Source: Bacteroidota bacterium
GTDB lineage: Bacteria > Bacteroidota > Rhodothermia > Rhodothermales > UBA10348
Assembly: GCA_029262775.1 (NCBI GenBank)
Contig: JAJCYR010000094.1
Location: 1 to 56,830 of the forward strand
Direction of reading: 5' to 3'
Length of the DNA stretch: 56,830 nucleotides
Part shown: piece after piece, positions 16,775 to 26,092 of the stretch
Layout of the letters: each line of letters begins with the position of its first letter
Numbering within the stretch: position 1 is the first letter of the stretch
Program-made: the position numbers and the translations under genes
The notes under the pieces: model-generated
Seen by the model: the letters and a program-made list of their open reading frames with translations, nothing else
Told to the model about the DNA's origin: nothing
Databases searched by the model: none

Positions 16775-18265
16775 ATGACGAAACAGTTTCACAAAATGAT
16801 GCTCCGATTGCTGCCGGGCCCGTTTGCGGCGTGGCTGCTCGTTTTGCTGTTTCTGTTGGTTATGCAGTTTCTGATCAAGTATTTGCCACAACTGGTGGGC
16901 AAAGGACTGCCCGTCCTCGTGATATTTGAGCTTATTTCGTACAATCTGGCGTACATGTTGGTGCTCGCCGTCCCCATGGCAGCCCTCATTGCCACGCTCA
17001 TGGCGTTTGGCCAGCTGGCCGAGACGCAGGCGTGGACGGTCATGCGGGGGTCAGGTGTGAGTTTTATCCAACTCGTGTGGCCGCTCTGGATTGCCGGGGT
17101 GCTCCTCTCGGGTGGCATGTGGATCTTCAATACCCGGATCCATCCGGAGGCCAACTTCCGCGCCTTTACGCTGTGGAAAAATATCCGTGAGGCGAAACCT
17201 GGGTTCGACCTGCGTGCCGGCGTGGTCTACGACGGCGTGGACAATTACCGCATGCTCGTGCGGCACATCCCGGACGAAGACCCGAATGAACTGCACGGCG
17301 TGACGCTCTACGACTATTCCGCTGGCGTGCGCTTCCGCACCGACATTACCGCCGAGCAGGGGATGCTCCAGACCCGCGACGACGGCCGTACGTTGCTGTT
17401 GACGCTCTTCGACGGCGAGGTTCACCGACCGCGCCCCGGATCGGGTACCACGCCCGACCGGTACGAACGCATGTCGTTCGAGCGCCAGCTCCTGCGGATT
17501 CCGCTCGACAATCTGGATTTCCGCCGAACAGACCCCAACCAGGTCAACCGCAACGACCGCACCATGCCGTCTTCGGCCATGATCGCGCTGGTAGACAGCC
17601 TACAGGAGACGGCGCGCATGAAGAAGAGCGAACTCGCTGCCCAGGTACTCCGCCTCGGAAATGGAATGCTCAGCAGTCAGTCGTGGCAGCGATCTGGACA
17701 GGGGCGGCTGCTCCTCCGCGGTCGCGACGGGGTGGGTGCCCCTGCGGAGGCCGGTTTTGTCCAGGAACCGGGAGTCTTGCCCGGGGGCAGTACGGGCTTG
17801 CCCGAGAATAGTACGGGCGCTGGAGTAGAGCGCGAACTGATGCTCGAAACAGCCCAGGAAACGGCCCGTGCCCTCAGGACCACTATCGACTCCGGCTACC
17901 GCACCGTGCGATTCGTGGAGGATAAAGCCGACCGGTACACCGTCGAAATCCACAAGAAGTACTCCATGGCTCTCGCCTGTCTGCTGTTCATGATTCTTGG
18001 TGCGCCGCTCGGGTTGTCCATGAGACGAGGAGGGCTCGGCACATCGGCCGTCGTGGCACTGGCCATTTTCATGTTCCACTGGGTGTCGCTGGCCAACGGT
18101 GAAAAATTCGCTGATCGCGGTCTTATGGATCCCTGGCTGGGCATGTGGCTGGCAAATATCGTGACCGGTGTCCTGGGCCTCGCCATGACGCTCTACGTCT
18201 GGCTGGACCTGCGTGCCGCCGTGTCTCCCTGGGCCCGTATCAAGAAAATCCCTTTGAGACCATGA
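16775..18265 (+). CDS. LptF/LptG-family (YjgP/YjgQ) permease
   Basis: 496 residues. Three N-terminal transmembrane helices (within about 10-125) are followed by a large periplasmic part and three C-terminal helices (about 395-490), the LptF/G architecture. LptF and LptG form the membrane pair that, with the LptB ATPase, extracts lipopolysaccharide and passes it to the periplasmic bridge. A Gly-rich insert (about 305-350, VGAPAEAGF and GGSTGLPENSTG) is low in complexity. Only one permease is present here, so the partner lies elsewhere. The stop overlaps rsmI by ATGA. Confidence 0.88.
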   Translation: MTKQFHKMMLRLLPGPFAAWLLVLLFLLVMQFLIKYLPQLVGKGLPVLVIFELISYNLAYMLVLAVPMAALIATLMAFGQLAETQAWTVMRGSGVSFIQLVWPLWIAGVLLSGGMWIFNTRIHPEANFRAFTLWKNIREAKPGFDLRAGVVYDGVDNYRMLVRHIPDEDPNELHGVTLYDYSAGVRFRTDITAEQGMLQTRDDGRTLLLTLFDGEVHRPRPGSGTTPDRYERMSFERQLLRIPLDNLDFRRTDPNQVNRNDRTMPSSAMIALVDSLQETARMKKSELAAQVLRLGNGMLSSQSWQRSGQGRLLLRGRDGVGAPAEAGFVQEPGVLPGGSTGLPENSTGAGVERELMLETAQETARALRTTIDSGYRTVRFVEDKADRYTVEIHKKYSMALACLLFMILGAPLGLSMRRGGLGTSAVVALAIFMFHWVSLANGEKFADRGLMDPWLGMWLANIVTGVLGLAMTLYVWLDLRAAVSPWARIKKIPLRP

Positions 18266-19017
18266 CGCCGTCCGCTGCGCACGACCCATCGTCCACAGGG
18301 CGCGCCGAACCGTCCCTGTACCTGGTGCCTACCCCCATCGGCAACCTGGAGGACATCACGCTCCGGGCCATTCGAACGCTTGGCGAGGTGGATCTGATAG
18401 CCTGTGAAGATACGCGCACGTCCGGCGTACTCCTCTCCCGCTACGACATCACCACGCCCAAGACCAGTTTTCACGCGCACAACGAACACCGCAAAGCCGC
18501 ACAACTCGTCGCGCAGATGTTGGAGGGGCGCACGATCGCCCTCATCACGGACGCCGGCATGCCGGGCATCTCGGACCCGGGGTACCTGTTGGTACGCGCC
18601 ACCGTCGAGGCCGGGCTCCGCGTGGAGGCGCTGCCGGGTGCGGCGGCCTTTGCAACGGCCCTCGCGGCCAGTAGTCTGCCCACCGACCGGTTCTTCTATG
18701 AGGGCTTCCTACCCCCGAAAAAAGGCCGCCGCACCCGGCTTCAGCAGCTGGCCGAGATGGATTGCACGGTCGTACTCTACGAATCGCCCCATCGGATCGG
18801 CAGGCTGCTGAAGGAGCTCGGCGACGCGTGTGGCCCGGACCGCCTGGTGGTCGTGGCGCGTGAGATCAGTAAAAAGTTTGAGGAGTACCTGCGCGGCAGC
18901 GTCGCCGAGCTCAGCGCCCACGCGGCCGAGAAGCCATTGCGGGGCGAACTGGTGGTACTTCTGGCATCGGCCCGCTTCAGCGAGCGGCAGGACGCGCTGC
19001 GTGACAGAGACCTATAA
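18262..19017 (+). CDS. rsmI: 16S rRNA (cytidine(1402)-2'-O)-methyltransferase
   Basis: 251 residues from the ATG at 18262. The SAM-binding features of the tetrapyrrole methylase fold are clear: LYLVPTPIGNLEDITLRA, ACEDTRTSGVLL, LITDAGMPGISDPG and YESPHRI. RsmI 2'-O-methylates C1402 in the 30S decoding centre. It overlaps the permease by ATGA and is followed by a 94-base gap before the DUF2723 gene. Confidence 0.95.
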   Translation: MTPSAAHDPSSTGRAEPSLYLVPTPIGNLEDITLRAIRTLGEVDLIACEDTRTSGVLLSRYDITTPKTSFHAHNEHRKAAQLVAQMLEGRTIALITDAGMPGISDPGYLLVRATVEAGLRVEALPGAAAFATALAASSLPTDRFFYEGFLPPKKGRRTRLQQLAEMDCTVVLYESPHRIGRLLKELGDACGPDRLVVVAREISKKFEEYLRGSVAELSAHAAEKPLRGELVVLLASARFSERQDALRDRDL

Positions 19018-19111
19018 GCGCCCACTGTTCCAACTGAATCAATCCAAACAAGGCCGCGTTCACCGGACGTGCCGCCCAAACCATCCTCACTTCCACGCAT
19101 TTTTTGCCCGA

Positions 19112-21982
19112 ATGGACTGGAAACGATCAGACCGACTTACTGCAGCCGCTGTTTTTCTGTACGCCCTCGTCCTGTACATCCTGACCGTTGCGCCCGCAAC
19201 GTCATTCTGGGATTCGGGGGAATTCATTGCCATAGCGAACCGGCTGCAGGTCTCGCATCCGCCCGGTGCTCCTATCTACATGCTCGTGGGGCGGCTTTTT
19301 TCCATGTTCGTACCGACCGCCTATATCGCGCTCTCGGTGAATCTGGTCTCCGTGCTGTCCAGCGCGCTCACGGTACTGGTGCTGCACCTCATCATCGTCC
19401 GCCTGGTGCGCGAATGGCAGGGGCCTCCACAAACCTGGTCACCCGTTGACCGCATTACCGCCATGGCCGGTGGTGTGATCGGAGCCACCACCTTTGCCGT
19501 CACCGATTCATTCTGGTTCAACGCGGTCGAAGCCGAGGTCTACGCCATGTCCATGCTCTTCACGGCACTCGTGATCTGGCTGGTCATGAAATGGCGCGAA
19601 GAAGCGGCTCTGGAAGAGGAACGGCTCACCGGCGGCCAACACCGCTTCGGACTGGCCACGAATCGGTATCTGGTCCTGATTGCCTACCTGTTTGGATTGG
19701 CCATTGGCGTGCACCTGCTCAATCTGCTCGCCATTTTCTTTGTCGCCCTGATCGTGTTCTTCTTCGAGTTCGAAAACCAGGATTGGACGCCGTTCCAACG
19801 CCTCATGGGGCTGGCGGCTACGGGAGCCGTGGCTATTGCAGGTTTCCTGGTGGTCTATCCCGGTGTCGTGCAACTGCTTCCCGGTATTATAGGTGAGAGT
19901 GGAGCGCCCGTTTTCATGCTGGTAGCGTTTCTCGGCACCATTGCCTTTCTGGTCTGGTACACCCATGCCAGAGGCTACCAGGCGGCCAATCTCGTCATGC
20001 TGTGCGTGACCATGGTGCTTATCGGCTACTCCAGTTACGCCCTGATTTTCATCCGCAGCGCCGCCGATCCACCCATCGACGAGAACGATCCAGAAACGGT
20101 CAGCGCCATCGTATCCTATCTCAAGCGCGAACAGTATGGCAACACGCCCATTCTGAGTGGAAACACGTACGACAACCAGCTGGGTACCATCAACTCGCGC
20201 GAGGAAGTATTCTTTCCGCGCCGCTACAGCCCGGACCCCAATCACACCCGGATATACCGTCAGTACAAATCAGACGCCGAGTTTTTCTGGAAGTATCAGG
20301 TCGGCCACATGTACGTCCGGTATTTCCTGTGGAATTTCGTGGGGCGTGCCAACGACACCCAGGATGCTCCAGCCATCACCGGTTTTTCCGACCGGGAGGA
20401 GGCCGATTACTTCTACCAGACACCCAGCGAATGGGCCAGTCGGAATGCGTACTACGGACTCCCCCTCCTGCTGGGACTCATTGGCATGGCATTCCACTTC
20501 ATGCGAGACTGGCGCCGCGCCTTTGCCGTGGGCATCCTGTTCTTCGTAACGGGTATCGGCATCATACTGTACCTGAACCAAACGCCCTTCCAGCCGCGTG
20601 AGCGCGACTATTCCTACGTGGCGAGCTTTTTCGCGTTCTCCATCTGGATCGGACTGGGAGGTACAGGACTCGTTCGCATGCTGGTCGATGCGCTCACGAA
20701 CCGATTTTCGGATGCCGGTATCAAAACAGCAGCCATCGGTGCATCGACCATCCTGTTTGCGGTTGTTCCGTTTCTCATGATGCTCGAAAACTATGACGAC
20801 CATGACCGCAGCGGTCGGAATGTCGCCGGAGACTACGCTTACAACATGTTGATGAGCGTGGACGACAATGCCATCCTGCTCACTAACGGGGACAACGATA
20901 CCTTTCCGCTGTGGTATTTGCAGGAGGTAGAGGGAATTCGGCGGGATGTACGCGTGGCGAATCTTTCGCTGCTGAACACGCCGTGGTATGTCCGGCAACT
21001 GAAGAACCAGTCCTCGAGAACCTCTGAGCCGCTACCCATTTCGCTTCCGGAGGAGGTCATCGATGATTTGCGCATTGACCTGTGGACCCCCCGGGAGCTG
21101 GAAGTCCCTGTCAACACCAAGGCGCTCGCGACCGCCTACGAAGAGGCGGGTGTTCCCGGTCTGACCAATGACACATCCCGGTTCGAGTCACCCATGCGCT
21201 GGCACCTCGAGGGGCGGCCATACATGCAGGATCGGAATCTGCTCTACGGTGCTGATCAGGTGGTTCTCAACATGATCATGACCAATGCCCAACAGAACTG
21301 GGAGCGGCCCATCTACTTTGCCGTCACAGTCGCGCCGAGCGGACAGCTCGACCTGCAGGATTACTTTCAACTCGAGGGCCAAGCCTACCGCATTGTGCCC
21401 ATCAAACATGACGAGCGCATGGGCCGGGTCGTGCCCGGCGTGACCGATGCCCGCCTGAAGAAGTTCCGGTTCACGGGGCTCAACGACCCGGATGTGTATT
21501 TTGACGAGAACATTCGCCGGATGGTCGACAACTACAGGAATATATTCTCAAATACGGCCTCGCAGCTGGCTGAACAGGGCGAGACGGCGCGCGGCGTGGA
21601 ACTGCTGGACTGGTTCCAGGAGCAGGTCCCCTTCGAGACCATTCCCGGGGATGAAACCTCCTTCATTTTCATGGCGCAGGCATACCGCGATCTGGGAGAA
21701 GATGAAAAAGCCAACACCATCTTCGAGAAGGCCGAGCCGCTGATCATGCACCAGATGACGCGGGCCGACTCCATGAACGATCGGGAATTCCAGCGCCTGG
21801 GCAGCCTCATTGAAATGGTTCGTACCGCCTACATGCTGTCCGGCAATTTCGAGGGGGCTTCACGGCTGCTGAATATGATTGCCGACGTCGTTGGTGACTC
21901 ATCCCTCCGGCAATCGCCCGAGGAATTGAAAATGATCTATGACATGCAGGATTCGCTGCGACGCAGCCAGAGCCAGCCATAG
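19112..21982 (+). CDS. DUF2723 multi-pass membrane protein (GT-C-like) with C-terminal TPR-like region
   Basis: 956 residues from the ATG at 19112. The DUF2723 hallmark is at the N-terminus: a helix, then SFWDSGEFIAIANRLQ and SHPPGAPIYMLVGR, an extracytoplasmic loop with the conserved Asp/Glu of a GT-C-type glycosyltransferase. About 12 membrane helices extend to about residue 560; the rest is soluble, with a helical-repeat-like part near the end (AQAYRDLGEDEKANTIFEKA). The family is widespread in Bacteroidota and related to eukaryotic TMEM260, a protein O-mannosyltransferase, so a role in glycosylating exported proteins is plausible but unproven. The open frame extends upstream over rsmI without family match. 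Confidence 0.88.
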   Translation: MDWKRSDRLTAAAVFLYALVLYILTVAPATSFWDSGEFIAIANRLQVSHPPGAPIYMLVGRLFSMFVPTAYIALSVNLVSVLSSALTVLVLHLIIVRLVREWQGPPQTWSPVDRITAMAGGVIGATTFAVTDSFWFNAVEAEVYAMSMLFTALVIWLVMKWREEAALEEERLTGGQHRFGLATNRYLVLIAYLFGLAIGVHLLNLLAIFFVALIVFFFEFENQDWTPFQRLMGLAATGAVAIAGFLVVYPGVVQLLPGIIGESGAPVFMLVAFLGTIAFLVWYTHARGYQAANLVMLCVTMVLIGYSSYALIFIRSAADPPIDENDPETVSAIVSYLKREQYGNTPILSGNTYDNQLGTINSREEVFFPRRYSPDPNHTRIYRQYKSDAEFFWKYQVGHMYVRYFLWNFVGRANDTQDAPAITGFSDREEADYFYQTPSEWASRNAYYGLPLLLGLIGMAFHFMRDWRRAFAVGILFFVTGIGIILYLNQTPFQPRERDYSYVASFFAFSIWIGLGGTGLVRMLVDALTNRFSDAGIKTAAIGASTILFAVVPFLMMLENYDDHDRSGRNVAGDYAYNMLMSVDDNAILLTNGDNDTFPLWYLQEVEGIRRDVRVANLSLLNTPWYVRQLKNQSSRTSEPLPISLPEEVIDDLRIDLWTPRELEVPVNTKALATAYEEAGVPGLTNDTSRFESPMRWHLEGRPYMQDRNLLYGADQVVLNMIMTNAQQNWERPIYFAVTVAPSGQLDLQDYFQLEGQAYRIVPIKHDERMGRVVPGVTDARLKKFRFTGLNDPDVYFDENIRRMVDNYRNIFSNTASQLAEQGETARGVELLDWFQEQVPFETIPGDETSFIFMAQAYRDLGEDEKANTIFEKAEPLIMHQMTRADSMNDREFQRLGSLIEMVRTAYMLSGNFEGASRLLNMIADVVGDSSLRQSPEELKMIYDMQDSLRRSQSQP

Positions 21983-22000
21983 AAGCGTGTTGAAAAACGA

Positions 22001-22855
22001 TCACCGAACGACCACCACGAACGGTACCGTGTGCACGCTCGGCCCGTCCTGGATTTGGGCCATGTACACACCTGGTGTAAGCCCCTCCGTCTGCACTTCG
22101 AGGCTGCTACCATGTACCGCGCCCGTCGCATCTCCGTACGGGCCCGACTGCAACAAGCGGCCAGACAGGTCGAATATGCGGACGTAAACTCGGCCGCTGG
22201 GACGTCCTTCCATCGGAATGTGCAGCCGGACGTGTGAGGCGATTGGATTGGGATATGCCGAACCAACGGCAAAGCGGGAGGGAAATGCGCCATCCAACCG
22301 GTCGGTATCGGTGGCGTCCGCCTGCATGAGAGTGCGCTGCGCCGTGTAAATAAAATCGCCTGACGTGGTGAAATCCGCGTTGGCCATGTTGGCCGCCGCG
22401 TAAAAGGTGACCTCACCAGCCCCTACAGACGGAGCTTCCCACGGGATAACCCATTGAAATTCGCCGTCACTGTCTGCTGCAGGAGCATGCGTAACATGAT
22501 CCTGACTCCCGAGAGCCAACTGTATATTCTCTGCCGATACATCAAACGACCCCACCGGACTGCCCGTGCCGTCCTTCGCCGTGATCTGAAAGCCAAACCG
22601 GGCGGCGGCGGGGCGCACGGCCCGAACCGTGACATCCAGCGTCTCGCCGGGCGTATACATGGCAGGTGCAGTCAGTTGCAGCGAGCCGGCCTCGTCATTT
22701 ACCGGATTTCCAGTGTGACAGGCAGCGCACGTTCCTTCGCCGGGCGCACCTGTCGAGAAGGCCGGAGCTCCACCCCGGTTCAAGCTGACGGCCAGGAGGA
22801 GTACTGGCATGAGTACGACCGCCACGCGCAGGGATATGTCATGGACCGTGTTCAT
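22001..22855 (-). CDS. Exported Reeler-like domain protein with CxxCH and T9SS-type sorting domain
   Basis: 284 residues. After a signal peptide (about 1-28) comes G-T-C-A-A-C-H-T-G, a c-type heme-binding CxxCH motif (about 43-47), then a beta-rich module (about 55-175) resembling the Reeler/choice-of-anchor-V domain, and a C-terminal sorting domain (about 195-284) with SAYPNPIASHVRL, RIFDLSGRLL and LTPGVYMAQ. The domain architecture matches proteins often annotated as T9SS substrates in marine Bacteroidota. Secretion to the surface is inferred; heme attachment would need cytochrome maturation in the periplasm. It converges on the DUF2723 gene with an 18-base gap and overlaps the lipoprotein upstream by ATGA. 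Confidence 0.78.
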   Translation of the reverse strand: MNTVHDISLRVAVVLMPVLLLAVSLNRGGAPAFSTGAPGEGTCAACHTGNPVNDEAGSLQLTAPAMYTPGETLDVTVRAVRPAAARFGFQITAKDGTGSPVGSFDVSAENIQLALGSQDHVTHAPAADSDGEFQWVIPWEAPSVGAGEVTFYAAANMANADFTTSGDFIYTAQRTLMQADATDTDRLDGAFPSRFAVGSAYPNPIASHVRLHIPMEGRPSGRVYVRIFDLSGRLLQSGPYGDATGAVHGSSLEVQTEGLTPGVYMAQIQDGPSVHTVPFVVVVR

Positions 22856-23352
22856 GAGGTCGGCTCCGGGACCACAAAATTGTGAGTACGCCCGTTGAGT
22901 GTGACCGTGTAGGACCCTGGCGTAAAATCACCCTCCAGCATCATATAGAACCGATAGGGACGCAGCACCGTGGCACACACCGACCCGGACAGACGCCGCA
23001 TGACGAGCGTTGCTGCAATCAAATGTCCGGACCGCTCCTGGCTCACGTCGTGCAGCTCCGAGCAGCTGTCGGGAAAAGCTCCCTTGACCAGTACTTCGAC
23101 GGACACGCCTTCCACCACATTCTCCGCGCTGACGGGGGCAGGCCGGAACACGACCTCCTCATACACAGCGTCAAAAAAGCGGTATTCCATCGTGTTGTCA
23201 GGCGGGTTGATCGTAATGGTCACCCGGCCATCCTCGGTCGTTCCCGGGACGCGGTGGCCGAACTGCTTTTCCGGCGCCACCCCCTCCTGCGGGAGCGCGG
23301 CGCACCCGGCTACCACTACAAACGGCGCCACAATCATGCTGAGCGTCTTCAC
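22852..23352 (-). CDS. Hypothetical lipoprotein
   Basis: 166 residues starting with GTG at 23352 (the GTG overlaps the rsfS stop as GTGA). The leader MKTLSMIVAPF ends in the lipobox VVAGC, so the mature protein is lipid-anchored at Cys17. The remainder is beta-rich, contains two further cysteines (in SCSEL and SVCAT) that might form a disulfide, and ends in strands GSYTVTLNGRTHNFVV. No family was recognised. It is coupled at both ends, to rsfS and to the CxxCH protein. Confidence 0.68.
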   Translation of the reverse strand: MKTLSMIVAPFVVVAGCAALPQEGVAPEKQFGHRVPGTTEDGRVTITINPPDNTMEYRFFDAVYEEVVFRPAPVSAENVVEGVSVEVLVKGAFPDSCSELHDVSQERSGHLIAATLVMRRLSGSVCATVLRPYRFYMMLEGDFTPGSYTVTLNGRTHNFVVPEPTS

Positions 23353-23780
23353 GGGGACCCCTCTACAAGCATTTTTACATCTACCGATACCGCTTCATCC
23401 GGAACTTCCTCGCGAAGAGCATCGCCCCAAAGGCGTTCCAGATCATAGAAGTCCCGTTTCTCTGGATGGAATACGTGGACAACGACATCAACGTAGTCCA
23501 GCACCACCCACTGATAATGGTCTGTTCCTTCCACGTGCCAGGGGCGTTCGTGGCAGGTCTCCTTCAATTTGACACGAACCGAATCCGTGATGGCACGGAT
23601 CTGCATGTCCGAGTCGCCGGTGGCGATGATGAAAAGATCTGCCACTCCGCTGACTTCGTGCATGTCGAGCACGACCGTGTCGCGCCCTTTCTTCTCCAGA
23701 ATGGCATCCACAGCACCACGGGCGAGCGTCTTGGCCGACTCCTGGCCGCTGCGGATCTTCGTCTCGTCCCGACGCGGCAT
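23349..23780 (-). CDS. rsfS: Ribosomal silencing factor RsfS
   Basis: 143 residues from the ATG at 23780. The conserved RsfS core is clear: VVLDMHEVSGVADLFIIATG, RPWHVEGTDHYQWVVLDYVDVVVHVF and the terminal YDLERLWGDA. RsfS binds uL14 on the 50S subunit and blocks joining of subunits in starvation. The frame is open to 23891 but those residues overlap the upstream gene and do not match the family. The start has no clear Shine-Dalgarno. It follows a LytR_C-type gene, an arrangement frequent in this phylum. Confidence 0.93.
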   Translation of the reverse strand: MPRRDETKIRSGQESAKTLARGAVDAILEKKGRDTVVLDMHEVSGVADLFIIATGDSDMQIRAITDSVRVKLKETCHERPWHVEGTDHYQWVVLDYVDVVVHVFHPEKRDFYDLERLWGDALREEVPDEAVSVDVKMLVEGSP

Positions 23781-23823
23781 GAGGTCGGAATGCTTGGTGG
23801 ATGTATTCAGATCAATACCTCTT

Positions 23824-24273
23824 TTATTGGTTTTCGCGTTGCGTGAATGGACGCAGATCGGCATAATCACGCCCGAGAACGACGACCGCATCCAGATAAT
23901 ATTCCGACTTCACATCGACAACAATGGTGGAATCAGATACGCCCAGTGCCACAGCAACCTGCCGAGCGGTCTCCTTGTTTCCTGCACGGTCAATGACGAA
24001 CGTCTTCTCGACATCCATCCGGGAGTAATTATCGACGGCAACGACATCAAATCCCATCTCTACGAAGTAATCCCGGACGGATCGGGCAATCCCTCCCACG
24101 CCGCAACCATTGAGCACCTCGATCTGGATGATGTCCGATGCCCGCACGCTTTCCGAATCCAATCGTCTGGGATCGGGGCGTTCCACAGATACGCGGCTGA
24201 AGAACGCCCACGCCAGAATGGCGGCTACCGAAATGGCGACCAGCAGTCCCACATTCAATACACTGTTTTTCAA
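23824..24273 (-). CDS. LytR C-terminal domain membrane protein
   Basis: 149 residues from a TTG at 24273 (MKNSVLNVGLLVAIS): a signal-anchor helix (about 6-26), then a LytR_C domain with IEVLNGCGVGGIARSVRDYF, VVAVDNYSRMDVEKT and VVLGRDY. Such domains sit in the periplasm in cell-envelope proteins; exact function is unknown. A GTG at 24330 in the same frame is rejected because it lies inside a perfect terminator hairpin (24318-24349). The ribosome binding site before the TTG is weak (a GGA eight bases away). rsfS follows 43 bases later. Confidence 0.78.
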   Translation of the reverse strand: MKNSVLNVGLLVAISVAAILAWAFFSRVSVERPDPRRLDSESVRASDIIQIEVLNGCGVGGIARSVRDYFVEMGFDVVAVDNYSRMDVEKTFVIDRAGNKETARQVAVALGVSDSTIVVDVKSEYYLDAVVVLGRDYADLRPFTQRENQ

Positions 24274-24317
24274 CGTTTTTGTCCGGAATGTACAAAAATC
24301 GGTGCCCGGATAAATGT

Positions 24318-24349
24318 AAAAACGCGGCACCGGAAACCCGGTGCCGCGT
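24318..24349 (-). terminator. Strong intrinsic terminator
   Basis: On the minus strand a 12-base perfect stem (ACGCGGCACCGG with CCGGTGCCGCGT) encloses the loop GTTT and is followed by TTTTT. It lies 72 bases downstream of the gene ending at 24422 and ends its transcript. It also separates that gene from the LytR_C-rsfS operon. Confidence 0.88.
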
Positions 24350-24421
24350 CCAGAAGGTCATCGATTGCTCACGTGGCCGTCTCGCTGTGGAACCGGACTC
24401 GACCCGGCTCGGCCAGGAAAA

Positions 24422-24973
24422 CTACCGGTCGCGATCGTCTTTCCAGAAAAGATCGTTGTGACGGGATCCCATGGACATGAACATACTGCTCCCACGGTAC
24501 CGGGAAGATCCGTACGGGCTCATGTACGACCCATACGGGCTCTGGCGCACTTGCAGGTTGAGTTGCATGTTCTTGGTGGGCCGGTACGCTACCTCGGCAT
24601 TACGGAGGAAAACCCGTCCAGCGTTGCCTGACGCACCCGTGGAACTGAAGGACTGTGAGGCTCCCCCACCACCGTAGGCCAGGGCCACGTCCATACGGGC
24701 AGCCAATTTGCTGTTGAATTGCCACATCATACTGGTTGTGTACATGCCGAGCGACGAACCGCCACCGAACGAACTGGAACTGAACTCAAGGGAGTGCGCC
24801 ATGCGGAAATGCTCCGGACTGAAGAACCGATTCAGCGACAGGCCCGTTGCAGCCGTGTCATAGAGCCGAACCGTACTCCCAGCTGCGGGGTTGTCCGAAC
24901 GCAGCTGAGCCTCGGCCGGAGCGGAAATTCCCACGAGAAGTATGAAGCAGATCAGTGTAAAAGTTCTACGCAT
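24422..24973 (-). CDS. Hypothetical exported Gly/Ser-rich protein
   Basis: 183 residues with a clean signal peptide (ending APAEAQ). The mature part has amphipathic strands with Gly/Ser runs (SSSSFGGGSS, YGGGGASQSFSS) and a repeated SPYGS unit near the C-terminus before an acidic-basic end (KDDRDR). Strands such as LAARMDVALAYGG and VFLRNAEVAYRP suggest a small outer-membrane or surface beta protein. No family recognised. Its start is only 33 bases from the divergent tsaD start, and it is a single-gene transcript closed by the terminator at 24318. Confidence 0.65.
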   Translation of the reverse strand: MRRTFTLICFILLVGISAPAEAQLRSDNPAAGSTVRLYDTAATGLSLNRFFSPEHFRMAHSLEFSSSSFGGGSSLGMYTTSMMWQFNSKLAARMDVALAYGGGGASQSFSSTGASGNAGRVFLRNAEVAYRPTKNMQLNLQVRQSPYGSYMSPYGSSRYRGSSMFMSMGSRHNDLFWKDDRDR

Positions 24974-25006
24974 GTAAACATTCCTCAGGTTTGGGAAGGC
25001 AGTCCT

Positions 25007-26092
25007 ATGGAGTCACCAACGAAGCACAGCCGCCAAATGTTTTCGTCGAAATGCGGAAATAATGAAAAATCCTGTGTATTGGGAATCGAGACATCGTGCG
25101 ATGACACGGCCGCAGCCGTAATGGTCGACGGCACCCTCAAATCATCCATCATTTCGTCGCAGCCCGATCATGTCCTTTTTGGTGGTGTGGTTCCCGAATT
25201 GGCGTCCCGTGCCCACGATCGCCTCTTGGTACCCGTCGTGGAGTCGGCGTTACGCGAAGCCGGGGTCTCCATCCATGATTTGACGGGCATTGCCGTCACG
25301 CGCGGACCGGGGCTGATTGGATCGCTCATGGTCGGAGTCAGTTTTGCCAAAGCCCTCGCGGCTGGACTTGGAATCCCGCTCGTTGGTGTCCACCACCTGG
25401 ACGGTCACGTGGATTCACTGCTCCTCGGAGATACGCATCCCGAGCCCCCAACCCTCATTCTTGTCGTTTCTGGCGGGCACACCCAGCTCATGCACGTGGA
25501 CGAATCGGGCACCCGGACACTTCTCGGAAAGACGCGGGACGATGCAGCGGGTGAGGCATTTGACAAAGTTGCAGCCATACTGGGACTGGACTACCCCGGT
25601 GGGCCCGTCATTGACCGGCTCGCAGCGCACGGCGATCCGTCCTTTCATGCTTTTCCCCGAACCCGGCTGTCAGGCTACGACTGGTCCTTCTCGGGCATCA
25701 AGACCAGCGTGCTCTACCACCTCAACAGCATGGATGAATCCGTGCGCGCGACGTATCTTGAGGAGCACCTCGAAGATCTGTGTGCCTCGTTCCAGGAAGC
25801 CATTGTGGACATGCTGACAGCTCCCGTCGCGCGGGCCATGAAGGAAACGGGCACCCATTCGGTCGGCCTCGTGGGCGGCGTGAGTGCCAATTCCCGTCTG
25901 CGTGCGCGTATGGGCCATACAACCGACCTACTCGGAGGACATCTATATGTACCGGACCTCTTGTTCAGTATGGACAACGCCGCCATGATCGCTCTCTCAG
26001 GAAGCTTGAAGTTGGCCAGAGGCGAACAGGATTCCCTTTCCATGACAGCACACCCCTCTCTTTCCATGGACCTGCACGAGGCCGGGCAATGA
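25007..26092 (+). CDS. tsaD: tRNA N6-adenosine threonylcarbamoyltransferase
   Basis: 361 residues. Kae1/TsaD hallmarks: LGIETSCDDTAAAV, VHHLDGHV (metal-binding histidines), SGGHTQL, GEAFDKVA and GGVSANSRLR. With TsaB, TsaC and TsaE it attaches threonylcarbamoyl to A37 of tRNAs reading ANN codons. The ATG at 25007 has GGAAGG about eight bases upstream and gives a 20-residue N-terminal extension before the conserved core; an ATG at 25037 is an alternative closer to the family norm. The stop overlaps the chorismate mutase start by ATGA. Confidence 0.95.
   Translation: MESPTKHSRQMFSSKCGNNEKSCVLGIETSCDDTAAAVMVDGTLKSSIISSQPDHVLFGGVVPELASRAHDRLLVPVVESALREAGVSIHDLTGIAVTRGPGLIGSLMVGVSFAKALAAGLGIPLVGVHHLDGHVDSLLLGDTHPEPPTLILVVSGGHTQLMHVDESGTRTLLGKTRDDAAGEAFDKVAAILGLDYPGGPVIDRLAAHGDPSFHAFPRTRLSGYDWSFSGIKTSVLYHLNSMDESVRATYLEEHLEDLCASFQEAIVDMLTAPVARAMKETGTHSVGLVGGVSANSRLRARMGHTTDLLGGHLYVPDLLFSMDNAAMIALSGSLKLARGEQDSLSMTAHPSLSMDLHEAGQ

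Noticed and set aside
24330..24332. GTG start for the LytR_C gene
   Set aside because: The codon lies within the stem of the terminator at 24318-24349 and the extra residues do not match the family.
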